Assembly: GCF_014204795.1 (NCBI RefSeq)
Contig: NZ_JACHMB010000001.1
Span: forward strand, 10,924,501 to 10,988,500
Direction: 5' to 3'
DNA from: Nonomuraea jabiensis
GTDB lineage: Bacteria; Actinomycetota; Actinomycetes; Streptosporangiales; Streptosporangiaceae
Length of the DNA stretch: 64,000 bases
Shown: positions 30,686 through 39,887 of the stretch, piece by piece
Layout: every line of letters begins with the position of its first letter
Numbering within the stretch: the first letter of the stretch is position 1
Notes under the pieces: generated by a model
The model's database searches: none
The model's input: the letters and a program-made list of their open reading frames with translations, nothing else
Told to the model about the DNA's origin: nothing
Program-made: the position numbers and the translations under genes

Positions 30686-33100
30686 TTACCGAGGCCGGCT
30701 TTCCACCGTGACCAGCACTTCGACCGGGTCGCAGTCCGGGGCGGCGGCGGTCAGGCGGATGGTGCCGGGTCCGGTCGGCTTCACCACGGCGAGCGCGCGG
30801 CCCCGGTAGGTGTGGTGCTCGGTCGCGTCGAACCGTTCCTTGCTCGCCGGGTCGGCGCTGCCGAAGCCGATCAGCGTTCCGTCGCCGGAGACGTCCACCC
30901 GCACGGGCCGGTCGGCCGCGGTGTGCGGCGTCCCGGCCGAGTCGGTCAGCGTCAAGGTGATGTAGGCGAGGTCGCCGACGTCGGCCGTGATGACCGGCCG
31001 CTCGGGTGCGGCGTGCAGCACCACGGGACCGGTCGCGGTGCGCAGGAGGTCGCGGCCGGATTCGACGCCGTCGCGGTAGGCGATCGCGAGCAGTTCGCCT
31101 GGTTCGTAGGTGGTCTCGAACTCGGTGCGCAAGCGGTGCTCTTCGCCGACCGGCCTGCGTCCAAGGGAGCGGCCGTTGACGAGGAGTTCGACCTCGTCCG
31201 CGTCGCTGTACACCTCGACGATGATCGGGGCGCTTTCGTGGCCGGGCCAGGTCCAGCCGGCGATGGTGTCGCTCCAGGCCCACCGGCTGCTCATGACGGT
31301 CTTGCCATGGTGCTGCGGCCGCTGGACAGCGAGGTAAGGCTGGGCGCGCAGGCCGAAGACGATCTCCCGGTAGTAGGAGACGGGAAGCCGGTGACCGGTG
31401 ATGTCGATGTCCCCGCAGTCGGCCAGCAGGTACGGGTACGGCGCCATGAACGTGGGGCGCGGGTTGTCCGGTGTGGCGTACTGCGGCCGGCCGATGCCGA
31501 CCTCCCCCAGGTAGTCCCAGCCGGTCCAGGTGAAATCGCCGATGACATGGCTGTGCTGTTCGACCAGTCGCCAGTTGCGGTCGATGCGGGGCGGGAAGGT
31601 CTCGGTGCCCAGGATGATCCGGTTCGGGAACAGCGTGCGGTCGGTCGCGTAGCGGATCTCCGAGTAGTTCATCCCGGCCACGTCGAGCACGCTGTAGGAT
31701 TCGGCGGTGCGGGTGGTGACCAGGTCGGAGGCGGCGACGGCGTTCACGTCGAATCCGCTGTCGGCCATCAGGGTGTTGATACCCGTGTCGTCGCCTTCCT
31801 GGGCTCGCAGGTCAGGCAGCAGGGCCAGGAGGTTGTTGATCGCGTTGGTGAGGAAGCGGGTGTCGTCCAGCGCGCGGACCTTCTCGGCGAGCCTGCGGCC
31901 CCAGATCGCCCCGGTGGCTGCGCCGGTTTCGGGGATTTCGTTGCCGAGGGAGTAGAAGATGACGCTGGGGTGGTTGTAGTCCTTGGCGACCATCGCCTCG
32001 ACATCGCGTTCCCACCATTCCGGGAAATTGAGGCTGTAGTCGAACGGGCTCTTGCTCCAGGTCCACATGTCGAACGCCTCATCGACCACCAGCATGCCGA
32101 GCCGGTCGCAGGCGTCGAGCATCGCGGTGCTCATGGGGTGGTGCGACATGCGGATGGCGTTGAAGCCCGCGTTCTTGAGCAGCCGCACGCGGCGCTCCTC
32201 GGCCTGGGCGAAAGTCGCGGCGCCCAGCGGTCCGTTGTCGTGGTGCACGCACGTGCCGCGCAGCTTGACCGTCTCGCCGTTGATCCGCAACCCGTGCTCG
32301 GGGTCCAGGCGCAAGGAGCGGATGCCGAAGGCGACCTCCACGGCGTCGATGCCCGTCAGGGACACCGCGCACGTGTACAGCGCGGGCGAGTCCGGGCTCC
32401 ACAGCGAGGGGTCGCGGACGTAGAGACGCCGGCGGGCGACGGCCGGTTCGTGGGGTTGTACGGTGATCGGCGCGGTGTCGGATGCGACGACGGTTCCCGC
32501 GACGTCGCGGATCTCGGTGACCAGTTCGACGGTGCGCAGGTCGTTGGAGTCGTTCTCGATCGTGGTGGCGACCTCCACGACCGCGCGTCCGGCGTCGATG
32601 TCCGGGGTGGTGACGTGGACGCCGTCCGGGCTGATGCGGACGACCTCGCCGACGAGCAGCCAGGTGTCGCGGTAGATGCCCGCGCCGGAGTACCAGCGCG
32701 AGTCCTGGTGGGTGCGGCACTCCACCCTGATCTCGTTGTTCTCGCCGAACCGCAGGAACCGGTCGGCGTCGATGCGGAACCGCGAGTATCCGTACGGGCG
32801 CTGCCCGGCGTAGTTCCCGTTGACGAACACGGTGGCGTCCCGGTAGACACCCTCCAACTCGAGCATGATCCGCTTACCGCGGTGCTCCTCGGGGACCAGG
32901 AACGTCTTGCGGTACTCGTACGCCCCACCGGGGAAATAGGCGGTCGCGGCGCCGCCCAGGGTGGCGTCGCGGGCGCGGTTGATCATCGCGTCGTGCGGCA
33001 CGATCACCGGCTCGAACGGGACCGCGGTTCCGGCCAGCTCGGCGAAAGGATTGACCTTCGGGCGGAACTGCCAGTCGTCGTTGAACGATGTGCGGATCAC
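30686..33100 (-). CDS. Glycoside hydrolase family 2 enzyme
   Basis: An 804-residue cytoplasmic protein (no signal peptide) with the GH2 order: jelly-roll sugar-binding domain (VIVPHDAMINRARD, YEYRKTFLVPEEHRGK), beta-sandwich, TIM barrel and C-terminal beta domains. RGTCVHHDNGPLGAATF and MSHHPMSTAMLDACDRLG are standard barrel motifs; the acid/base is E388 in YSLGNEIPETG and the nucleophile E500 in ILGTETFPPR. It could be a beta-galactosidase, beta-glucuronidase or related exo-enzyme. It lies 30 bp behind the LacI gene on the same strand and is controlled by it, presumably cleaving oligosaccharides imported by the neighbouring transporter. Confidence 0.93.
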   Translation of the reverse strand: MIRTSFNDDWQFRPKVNPFAELAGTAVPFEPVIVPHDAMINRARDATLGGAATAYFPGGAYEYRKTFLVPEEHRGKRIMLELEGVYRDATVFVNGNYAGQRPYGYSRFRIDADRFLRFGENNEIRVECRTHQDSRWYSGAGIYRDTWLLVGEVVRISPDGVHVTTPDIDAGRAVVEVATTIENDSNDLRTVELVTEIRDVAGTVVASDTAPITVQPHEPAVARRRLYVRDPSLWSPDSPALYTCAVSLTGIDAVEVAFGIRSLRLDPEHGLRINGETVKLRGTCVHHDNGPLGAATFAQAEERRVRLLKNAGFNAIRMSHHPMSTAMLDACDRLGMLVVDEAFDMWTWSKSPFDYSLNFPEWWERDVEAMVAKDYNHPSVIFYSLGNEIPETGAATGAIWGRRLAEKVRALDDTRFLTNAINNLLALLPDLRAQEGDDTGINTLMADSGFDVNAVAASDLVTTRTAESYSVLDVAGMNYSEIRYATDRTLFPNRIILGTETFPPRIDRNWRLVEQHSHVIGDFTWTGWDYLGEVGIGRPQYATPDNPRPTFMAPYPYLLADCGDIDITGHRLPVSYYREIVFGLRAQPYLAVQRPQHHGKTVMSSRWAWSDTIAGWTWPGHESAPIIVEVYSDADEVELLVNGRSLGRRPVGEEHRLRTEFETTYEPGELLAIAYRDGVESGRDLLRTATGPVVLHAAPERPVITADVGDLAYITLTLTDSAGTPHTAADRPVRVDVSGDGTLIGFGSADPASKERFDATEHHTYRGRALAVVKPTGPGTIRLTAAAPDCDPVEVLVTVESRPR

Positions 33101-33130
33101 GTAACTCCTCGGGACGATGGTTTCTGAAGG

Positions 33131-34171
33131 TCACCCCGACCCGGGAGCCGCGGTGGAGCGCCGGACGACCAGGCTCGGAACGACCGAGAAGTGCACCGCC
33201 GACGTGCGGCCTTCGATGCGTTCGAGCAGCAGCCGCCCGGCCATCCGGCCCATGACGACGCCGTCCTGGTTGACGGTGGTCAACGCGATGTTGGGATGGG
33301 CGGCCAGCCGGGTGTTGTCGTAGCCGACCACGGAGATGTCATCCGGCACGGACAGTCCGGCCTCGTGCAGCGCGGCCAGCACGCCGAGGGCCGCCTCGTC
33401 GGAACCGGCGAAGATCGCGGTGGGGCGCGGGGAGCGGCTCAGCAACTCGCGGGCACCGTCGTACCCGCCTTCCTCCGAGTACGAGGTCGCGACGACGGCG
33501 ATCTCGTCGGCGAACCCGTGATCCCGCATCACCCGCTCGTAGGTCTCGGCTCTGATGCGCGGCACGTGCTCGGCCGCCCGTCCCTGCTCCTGGTTGAAGG
33601 TGATGTGCCCGATGCGACGGTGGCCGAGCGCGATCAGGTGGTCCATGACGAGCTCGGAGCCGACCCTGTCGTCGTCGACGATCGAGTCGTACGCCGGCGA
33701 CCTGACGTGCCGGCCCAGCACCACGGTGGGGATCTCGCGCGCCACCTGCTCAACCTGGGTGCGGCCGACCAGTGGAGCGATCAGGAGGATGCCGTCCACC
33801 TGCCGGTCTATCAGGGCGTCCAGGGCACGTTTCTCGGTCTTGTCGCGAGTGCCCCCCTGGATCATGATCGCCTGATAGTCGGACTCGGCGAGCTGATCCA
33901 CCAGGCCGGTCATGATCTCGGCGTAGAACGGGATCCCGATGTGCCGCATGAGCACCCCGATGGTGAACGCGCGCCCGCGCAGCGCCCGCGCGGCGGCCTG
34001 GGGACGGTAGCCCAGCTCGTCGATGGCCCGCCTGACGCGCTCCCGCATGGCGTCGCTGACCCCGTAGTCGTTCCGGATGACCTTGGAGACCGCCGCCTTG
34101 GAGACCCCCGCGTGTTTCGCCACGTCGGAAATCGTCACTCTTCGTCGCCGCTCAGGCGCGACCATGGGCAT
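33131..34171 (-). CDS. LacI-family repressor of the carbohydrate locus
   Basis: A 346-residue repressor. The DNA-binding head is VTISDVAKHAGVSKAAVSKVIRNDYGVSD with the hinge-helix RPQAAARALRGRAF. The periplasmic-binding-protein-like core has FTIGVLMRHIGIPFYAEIM, DGILLIAPLVGRTQVEQV, the dimer segment GYDGARELLSRSPRPTAIFAGSD and PDDISVVGYDNTRLAAH. It is divergent from the hydrolase/ABC operon, and two TAGACCGGTCTA palindromes lie in the gap. The short distance to the GH2 gene means the repressor and GH2 share a transcript, giving autoregulation. Confidence 0.94.
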   Translation of the reverse strand: MPMVAPERRRRVTISDVAKHAGVSKAAVSKVIRNDYGVSDAMRERVRRAIDELGYRPQAAARALRGRAFTIGVLMRHIGIPFYAEIMTGLVDQLAESDYQAIMIQGGTRDKTEKRALDALIDRQVDGILLIAPLVGRTQVEQVAREIPTVVLGRHVRSPAYDSIVDDDRVGSELVMDHLIALGHRRIGHITFNQEQGRAAEHVPRIRAETYERVMRDHGFADEIAVVATSYSEEGGYDGARELLSRSPRPTAIFAGSDEAALGVLAALHEAGLSVPDDISVVGYDNTRLAAHPNIALTTVNQDGVVMGRMAGRLLLERIEGRTSAVHFSVVPSLVVRRSTAAPGSG

Positions 34172-34225
34172 CCCTTCTCGAACCGAGTCCTGCCCGAATC
34201 TACGGTGCCGAGATCGTCGCGCACG

Positions 34226-34237
34226 TAGACCGGTCTA
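34226..34237. promoter_or_regulatory. LacI operator, left copy
   Basis: TAGACCGGTCTA, a 12-bp perfect palindrome with a central CG as LacI/GalR-family sites have, 55 bp before the LacI start. It likely controls the minus-strand LacI-GH2 transcript. Confidence 0.85.
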
Positions 34238-34289
34238 TGCAAGATAACGGACTGTCAAAAATCTGACCTCTTCGGCTACTTGTGATGGC

Positions 34290-34303
34290 GTAGACCGGTC
34301 TAC
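34290..34303. promoter_or_regulatory. LacI operator, right copy
   Basis: GTAGACCGGTCTAC, a 14-bp perfect palindrome identical in core to the left copy, 65 bp away centre to centre (about six helical turns), which would allow looping by a tetramer or cooperative binding. It abuts the -35 of the plus-strand promoter. Confidence 0.87.
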
Positions 34304-34311
34304 ATTTTTCC

Positions 34312-34341
34312 TTGACCTTCGCGCGGCGTAACGGCTACGTT
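34312..34341 (+). promoter_or_regulatory. Candidate promoter of the hydrolase/ABC operon
   Basis: TTGACC at 34312-34317 and TACGTT at 34336-34341 with 18 bp between fit a sigma-70/HrdB-type promoter. The right operator ends 8 bp before the -35, and the start codon is about 135 bp downstream, leaving a sizeable leader. Confidence 0.5.
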
Positions 34342-34476
34342 AACTCGCACTCGGGCCTGTCCCGGCCGCACCAGGTCGAGGGCGACAACGTCGACAGCGA
34401 CTGGCGGCGCCCGGACATGCCACCCGACCCCCGCGTCCACCGCGGCCGAGGCGAAAGATTCACAGGAAAGGCGAGG

Positions 34477-36660
34477 ATGCCCGAAGCAATCGACCGGCGC
34501 CGGCTCGTGCGGCGGCACAACCCCGTACTGACGTCCGCGCACCCGGCTGACGTCCTCACGGTCGGCAACGGGGACATCGCGCTCACGGTCGACGTCTCCG
34601 GACTGCAGACGTTCCCGTCCTTCCACGAGCTGGTGCCCGACCCGCACCGCGTCGCTCACGACGGGCTGTCCGGTCTGCCTGAGCAGCGCCCGCGCGTCTT
34701 CGACGCCGACGACTTCCAGATCCCCCTGCGCACGCAGTCGTCCTGGGGCTGGTACGAGACGCGCGCCGACCGGGAGCTCCGGCTCGAGGACGCGACCACC
34801 CTGTACGAGACGTCCCGCGGCCCGGTGCCCTATCTCGACCGCATGGGCCTGCGCCGGGCCGGCGACCCGATCGACGAGGAGTTCGTCACGGGCGCGTGGT
34901 ACCACTTCAACCCCCGCCGCGCCCACCTCGGCCGCCTCGCCCTGGTCCGCCCCGGCGGGACGGCGCTCGACGATCCGGCCGCGCTGGCCGGCGTGCGCAC
35001 CGAGCTCGACCTGTGGACGGGAACGATCCAGGCCGAGTACGTCCTCGACGGCGAGCGCGTCCGCGTCACCACCGTCGCCGATCCACGGGATCACCGCTTC
35101 GCCGTACGGGTCGAGTCCGGCCTGCTGCCCCGAGGGTGGGGCGTCGCCTGGGTGTTCGACGAACAGCCGGACGACCTGGCCGCCTTCGAACTCCCCCTCG
35201 CGCAGGAGACGGTCTGGGATCAGCGGACGGAGCACCACTGGTACGCACGGCGCACGGTCGAAACGCTGGCCTACGGCGTCGGCGTCCGCACCACCGGCAG
35301 CCTGGGTGAGGGGGCCGACTCGGTCGTCGCGCGCACGGACGCCACCGTTCTCGAGGTCGTGGTGACGCTGACGCCGGATCAGGGCCGGCGGCCGGACCAG
35401 GACGGCTTCTCCGCCGTCAGCGCGGCCGCGCGGACCTGGTGGGCGGAGCACTGGAGCACCGGTGCCGCGGTCAGCCTCGCCGGCAGCACGGACGCGCGCG
35501 CTCCGGAGCTCGAACGCCGCGTCGTTCTCTCGCAGTACCTCACGGCCGTCAACAGCGCCGGCGGCACGCCTCCCGCGGAGTCCGGGCTGACGTACAACAC
35601 CTGGTCGGGCAAGTTCCACCTCGAGATGCACTGGTGGCACGCGGCGCATTTCCCGATGTGGGGGCGAGGGCACCTGCTCGAGCGCAGCCTGCGGTGGTAT
35701 CACGGAGCCCTGGAGGCGGCGGAGGCGACGGCCCGCCGGCAGGGGTACCGCGGAGCCCGCTGGCCGAAGCAGACCGATCCGTCCGCCCGCGAGTCGCCGA
35801 GCCACATCGGCGTCTTCCTCCTGTGGCAGCAGCCGCACGTCATCCACCTGCTGGAGTTGCTGCGCGGCGAGGGGCGCGACGAGTCGTTCCTGCGTGAGCA
35901 CTACCCGCTCGTCGAGGCGACCGCCGACTTCATGGCCGACTTCGCCGAGGAGCGCGACGGGGCGTTCGAGCTGCCGCCTCCGCTCATCCCCGCGCAGGAG
36001 AGCTACCTCGTCGACCGGGCGACGAACGCCAATCCGACGTTCGAGCTGGCGTACTGGTCATGGGCGCTCGGCGTGGCGAACGAGTGGAGAGCCGGGCTCG
36101 GCCTCGAACCGCGCCAGGAGTGGGACCGGGTGGCGCGGAACATGCGCCGGCCCGCCTTGCTGCCCGACGGAACGTACGCCGCGATCGCGACGCCTCCGCT
36201 GCTCATCCGCAAGGATCACCCGTCCATGCTCATGGCGTTGGGGTGGCTTCCGGACACGCACCTCGTGGATGCGGCCACGATGTCGGCGACGCTCGATTCC
36301 GTATGGGAGCGCTGGGACCTGCAGTCCAGCTGGGGTTGGGACTACCCCGTCATGGCGATGACCGCGGCCCGCCTCGGCGACGTCGGACGGGCGCTCGACG
36401 CTCTCCTGCTCCCGTCGCCCAAGAACGAGTTCCTCCCCAACGGACACAATCCGCAAATGCCGGGATTTCTCAGCATTTATCTGCCGGCGAACGGAGGACT
36501 GCTGGCCGCAATGGCGCACATCGTCAGGGCGGTGAACCAGGGGGCCGAGCTTCCTGACGGCTGGGTGATCACGTCAGAGGGGCCGTTTCCCCGCCTGAAC
36601 AGCTTTCATGAACCCGGAAGGAGAATGGCCGGCCGGCAGCACTCAGAACCGCATCGATGA
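34477..36660 (+). CDS. (alpha/alpha)6-barrel glycosidase, GH65/GH95-like
   Basis: A 727-residue protein from the ATG at 34477 (GGAAAGGCGAGG leader). An N-terminal beta-sandwich opens RHNPVLTSAHPADVLTVGNGDIALTVD, a start typical of GH65/GH95-type enzymes, and a helical barrel follows: TWSGKFHLEMHWWHAAHFPMWGR, RWPKQTDPSARESPSHIG, NANPTFELAYWSWALG and QSSWGWDYPVMAMTAARLG. The acidic residues in FHLEMHWW and NPTFELAYW are candidates for catalysis. It has no signal peptide, so it acts on imported oligosaccharide. It is the first gene of the LacI-controlled operon, 82 bp before the binding-protein gene. Confidence 0.82.
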   Translation: MPEAIDRRRLVRRHNPVLTSAHPADVLTVGNGDIALTVDVSGLQTFPSFHELVPDPHRVAHDGLSGLPEQRPRVFDADDFQIPLRTQSSWGWYETRADRELRLEDATTLYETSRGPVPYLDRMGLRRAGDPIDEEFVTGAWYHFNPRRAHLGRLALVRPGGTALDDPAALAGVRTELDLWTGTIQAEYVLDGERVRVTTVADPRDHRFAVRVESGLLPRGWGVAWVFDEQPDDLAAFELPLAQETVWDQRTEHHWYARRTVETLAYGVGVRTTGSLGEGADSVVARTDATVLEVVVTLTPDQGRRPDQDGFSAVSAAARTWWAEHWSTGAAVSLAGSTDARAPELERRVVLSQYLTAVNSAGGTPPAESGLTYNTWSGKFHLEMHWWHAAHFPMWGRGHLLERSLRWYHGALEAAEATARRQGYRGARWPKQTDPSARESPSHIGVFLLWQQPHVIHLLELLRGEGRDESFLREHYPLVEATADFMADFAEERDGAFELPPPLIPAQESYLVDRATNANPTFELAYWSWALGVANEWRAGLGLEPRQEWDRVARNMRRPALLPDGTYAAIATPPLLIRKDHPSMLMALGWLPDTHLVDAATMSATLDSVWERWDLQSSWGWDYPVMAMTAARLGDVGRALDALLLPSPKNEFLPNGHNPQMPGFLSIYLPANGGLLAAMAHIVRAVNQGAELPDGWVITSEGPFPRLNSFHEPGRRMAGRQHSEPHR

Positions 36661-36742
36661 CATCGCACCGCGTCCACCGAAAAATGCCGGGGGCATCGAA
36701 GAGTGGCCGCTCCCCCATTCAAGGCTTCCAAAGGTGAGGACC

Positions 36743-38035
36743 ATGGGTAAAAACCCCTCAGCACGCGGCGCCCGGCGCCGCACCATCATCGCGGCAGGAT
36801 CATTGGCGATCGCCGGGACGCTTGCTCTGGCAGGCTGTTCGTCGTCCGGCGAATCCGCCACCGGGGACGCCGGACTGACTTTCATGAACCAGTCGCGCGG
36901 GCAGGAGGCCGCGCTCACCCAACTCGCGCAGCAGTACACCAAGAAGACCGGCGTCAAGATCACCGTCGAGACGCCGGGGCCGGCCGACTACCTGCCCAAG
37001 CTTCAGGCGAAGGCGCAGTCCAGATCCATGCCCGACATCTATTCGTCGTTCGACGCGTCCCAGATGGCGCCGTTCTACAAGGCCGGCTGGGCGATGGACC
37101 TTTCTGCCGAGTTGAATGCCGGCTGGAGCAAGAACTTCAGCCCCGCCGTACTCACGATGTCGACGTTCAAGGAGGGCAACAACCTCGGGGTCAAGCCCGG
37201 CGTCTACTCGGTGCACTGGGAGACGCAGACGTACGGCTTCCTCATCAACCCGGCGCTGACCGGAATGTCGTCGAAGAACCCGCCCGCGACGACGGCCGCG
37301 TTCATCGACGCGCTCGCCGCGAAGAAAGCGAAATTCTCCATCGCGGCCTCGCAGACGCCGAACATCATCCAGGCCCTCGCCTCGAACTGGCTGACGGACG
37401 CCGACATCGAAGCGACCCTCAACGGGAAATCGAGCTGGAAACAGGACGGCTGGCGCAACGCCTTCCAATTCCTGGTCGACCTGAAAAAGGCCGGCGTCCT
37501 CGCCAACGACTCCATCCCCGGCGGCCAGGGCGACCACCCGAATGTGGAGTCGTCCTTCTTCACCAAGTCGATGGGCGCCATCTGGGACGCCGCCCCCGGC
37601 ATCTCGGTCGGCCTGCGGACGAACCCGGAATTCGAGGACTACTTCTCCATGGGGCTGCCCAAGGCTCCCGGAAGCGTCCACGACCCACGCTCGCCGGGCG
37701 TCCCCGGCAAGGGCGCGGTGATCAACCCGAGGAGCGGCCACGCCAAGGAGGCGCTCGCGTTCGTGAAGTGGCTGACCGAGCCCGAGCAGCAGGCCGTGTT
37801 CGCCAAGACCGCTCGCATCCTGCCCAGCAATCCGGAGCTCCTCGCCGGCGCGGACATCCCCGACCAGCTCGAGGGCTTCGCCGCCGGCGTGAAGGACATG
37901 CAGGTCATGTCGACGACCTTCACGCCTGACGTGATCACCGCGATCAGGGCGGAGTCCCAGCGCCTGGTGCTGGGCGAGACGACGGTGGACGACGCGCTCA
38001 CCACCATCCAGGCGGCGCAGGACCGCACGTCATGA
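36743..38035 (+). CDS. Extracellular solute-binding lipoprotein, carbohydrate ABC transporter (CUT1)
   Basis: A 430-residue lipoprotein starting at 36743 behind GGTGAGGA. The Arg-rich signal peptide ends in the lipobox LALAGC. The mature part is a family-1 solute-binding protein: LTFMNQSRGQEAALTQLAQQ, then MPDIYSSFDASQMAPFYKAG, YGFLINPALTG and SGHAKEALAFVKWLTEPEQQ. It captures an oligosaccharide outside the cell for the two permeases downstream, with which it overlaps by 4 bp. The ligand is not evident; the paired GH2 and GH65/95-like enzymes suggest a mixed plant or microbial oligosaccharide. Confidence 0.92.
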   Translation: MGKNPSARGARRRTIIAAGSLAIAGTLALAGCSSSGESATGDAGLTFMNQSRGQEAALTQLAQQYTKKTGVKITVETPGPADYLPKLQAKAQSRSMPDIYSSFDASQMAPFYKAGWAMDLSAELNAGWSKNFSPAVLTMSTFKEGNNLGVKPGVYSVHWETQTYGFLINPALTGMSSKNPPATTAAFIDALAAKKAKFSIAASQTPNIIQALASNWLTDADIEATLNGKSSWKQDGWRNAFQFLVDLKKAGVLANDSIPGGQGDHPNVESSFFTKSMGAIWDAAPGISVGLRTNPEFEDYFSMGLPKAPGSVHDPRSPGVPGKGAVINPRSGHAKEALAFVKWLTEPEQQAVFAKTARILPSNPELLAGADIPDQLEGFAAGVKDMQVMSTTFTPDVITAIRAESQRLVLGETTVDDALTTIQAAQDRTS

Positions 38036-38967
38036 CGACGCGGCAACTCGCGGTTCCCGTGCGGCGTCCATCCCGGGCGCCGCGCGGGAGGCGCGCTCTC
38101 CGGCGCAACCTGATCGGCTGGTTGTTCCTGGTTCCGGCCATCGCGCTCGTCGGGATCTTCACGATCACGCCGTTCGCGCAGGCCATCCTGCTGAGCTTCC
38201 AGTCCTGGGACGGCGTCAGCCCCGACACCCCCTGGGTGGGGCTGGCCAACTACGACTTCGTCGCGTCCGACCCGATCTTCTGGGCGTCCATGCGCAACGT
38301 CCTGTTCTTCGGTGTCGTCGGTTTCGTCGTCGGCAACGGCGTCGCCCTGGGCATGGCGCTGGCCGTCAACAACGTCACGCGCGGCAAGACGTTCTTCCGC
38401 ACCGTCTTCTACCTGCCGGGCGTGCTGTCGGTGGTCGTCGTCGGCCTGCTGTTCTCCTCCATCCTGGCCCCCGGATCAGGCATACTCAACCGGCTGCTCG
38501 GCCTGGTGGGACTGGGCACGCTCCAGCAGAACTGGCTGGACGACCCGGCCGTCGCGCTGCCCGTCGTGGCGGCGGTGTTCGTGTGGTTCCACTGGGGGTT
38601 CGGCTTCCTGCTCTTCCTCGCGGGGCTGCAGGACGTGCCGAAGGAGCTGTACGAGGCCGCCGAGCTCGACGGCGCGAACCGCTGGTCGAAATTCCGCTAC
38701 ATCACCTGGCCGCAACTGGCCCCGGTCACGTCGATCGTCAGCCTTCTCACGCTGCTCGCCGCGCTCCAGATCTTCGGGACCGTGCAGGTGCTGACCAACG
38801 GCGGACCGGGCCACCACACGATGGTGCCGACCCTCGCGATCTACAACGAGGCGTTCGTCAACTGGCGTTACGGCAGCGCCGCGGCCATGTCGGTCATCTT
38901 CGGCGGCGCGCTCGTGCTGCTGTCCGTGATCCAGCTCGCGATCACCAGGCGGAGGTCCCGCGTATGA
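38032..38967 (+). CDS. Carbohydrate ABC transporter permease (MalF/UgpA type)
   Basis: A 311-residue inner-membrane permease with six helices, beginning NLIGWLFLVPAIALVGIFTI. The EAA loop that docks the ATPase is ELYEAAELDGANRWSKFRYITWPQLAP. It starts in an ATGA overlap with the binding-protein gene and overlaps the next permease by 4 bp, so the three are tightly coupled. It forms the channel half-unit with the second permease. Confidence 0.94.
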   Translation: MTTRQLAVPVRRPSRAPRGRRALRRNLIGWLFLVPAIALVGIFTITPFAQAILLSFQSWDGVSPDTPWVGLANYDFVASDPIFWASMRNVLFFGVVGFVVGNGVALGMALAVNNVTRGKTFFRTVFYLPGVLSVVVVGLLFSSILAPGSGILNRLLGLVGLGTLQQNWLDDPAVALPVVAAVFVWFHWGFGFLLFLAGLQDVPKELYEAAELDGANRWSKFRYITWPQLAPVTSIVSLLTLLAALQIFGTVQVLTNGGPGHHTMVPTLAIYNEAFVNWRYGSAAAMSVIFGGALVLLSVIQLAITRRRSRV

Positions 38968-39824
38968 GCGGCCAGATGACAGAAAGGGCCGAAGGCCCCC
39001 GGCGGGCGATCCGGCTCGACAAGGTCGGCCTGTACGGGCTGCTCGGCGTCGCCGCGCTGATCGCGCTCTTCCCCCTGCTGTGGATGCTGTCCGGATCCCT
39101 GCAGAGCCTCACGGAGCTGCTCTCGAACGAGAGCTTCCTGCCCGCCGACCCGCAGTGGCACAACTACGTGACCGCATGGGTCCAGGGAGAGCTCGGCGTC
39201 TACCTGCGCAACAGCGTGCTCTACACGGGGTCGGCCGTCGTCGGCATCCTGCTGGTGTCCAGCCTCGCCGGGTACGCGCTCGCGCGACTCGACTTCGCGG
39301 GCAAGAGCGTGTTCACGTTCGTCATCCTCGCCGTGATGATCATTCCTGCGCCCGCCATGTTCCTCGCGCAGTACAAGCTGCTCATCTCACTCAACCTGAC
39401 GAACAACCCCGTGGGTTACGTGCTGATCCTGATCACGTCGGGCATCCCGATGTCGACGCTCATCATGCGCAGCTTCTTCGTCAGCCAGCCCCGCGCTCTG
39501 GAGGAGGCGGCCGCCCTCGACGGCGCCGGTCCGCTGCGCATCTTCTGGAACGTGATCCTGCCGCTGGCCCGGCCCGGCCTGGCCGCCGTGGCGGTCATCC
39601 AGGGGCTGGGGGCGTGGAACGAGTACCTCATGGCGCTGGTCCTGTTCGACGACAACTCCCTCATGCCCGTACAGCGTGGCCTGACCGCCTTCACCTCCGC
39701 CGAGACACCGCAGCAGCAGATCCTCCTGGCCGCCACGACCATCTCCATCGTGCCGGTTGTGATCTTCTACCTGATGGCGCAGCGTCACATCGTGAAGGGC
39801 ATCGGCGCGGGCGCGATCAAGTAA
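38964..39824 (+). CDS. Carbohydrate ABC transporter permease (MalG/UgpE type)
   Basis: A 286-residue permease from the ATG at 38964. Helices start with LYGLLGVAALIALFPLLWML, the usual first segment of MalG-type subunits; the EAA loop is ALEEAAALDGAGPLRIFWNVILPLARPG. It ends KGIGAGAIK, a common C-terminus in this family. It completes the importer. No ATP-binding subunit follows; instead a hairpin ends the operon, so an ATPase encoded elsewhere (MsmK/MsiK-like) must be used, as is usual for actinomycete CUT1 systems. Confidence 0.94.
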   Translation: MSGQMTERAEGPRRAIRLDKVGLYGLLGVAALIALFPLLWMLSGSLQSLTELLSNESFLPADPQWHNYVTAWVQGELGVYLRNSVLYTGSAVVGILLVSSLAGYALARLDFAGKSVFTFVILAVMIIPAPAMFLAQYKLLISLNLTNNPVGYVLILITSGIPMSTLIMRSFFVSQPRALEEAAALDGAGPLRIFWNVILPLARPGLAAVAVIQGLGAWNEYLMALVLFDDNSLMPVQRGLTAFTSAETPQQQILLAATTISIVPVVIFYLMAQRHIVKGIGAGAIK

Positions 39825-39840
39825 CGGAACGGCGGAGAGT

Positions 39841-39880
39841 GCCCGGGGTCGGTGGTGGACAAGCGCATCCGACCCGGGGC
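39841..39880. terminator. Bidirectional terminator-like hairpin
   Basis: GCCCGGGGTCGG at 39841-39852 pairs with CCGACCCGGGGC at 39869-39880, one bulge, 16-nt loop. It sits between the convergent permease and DUF4142 genes and would serve both. No T tract, as usual at this GC content. Confidence 0.6.
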
Positions 39881-39887
39881 CCGCTGC

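Noticed and set aside
30578..33127. 849-codon plus-strand frame opposite the GH2 gene
   Set aside because: Shadow frame; composition is that of an antisense third-position reading, and GH2 catalytic motifs lie on the other strand.
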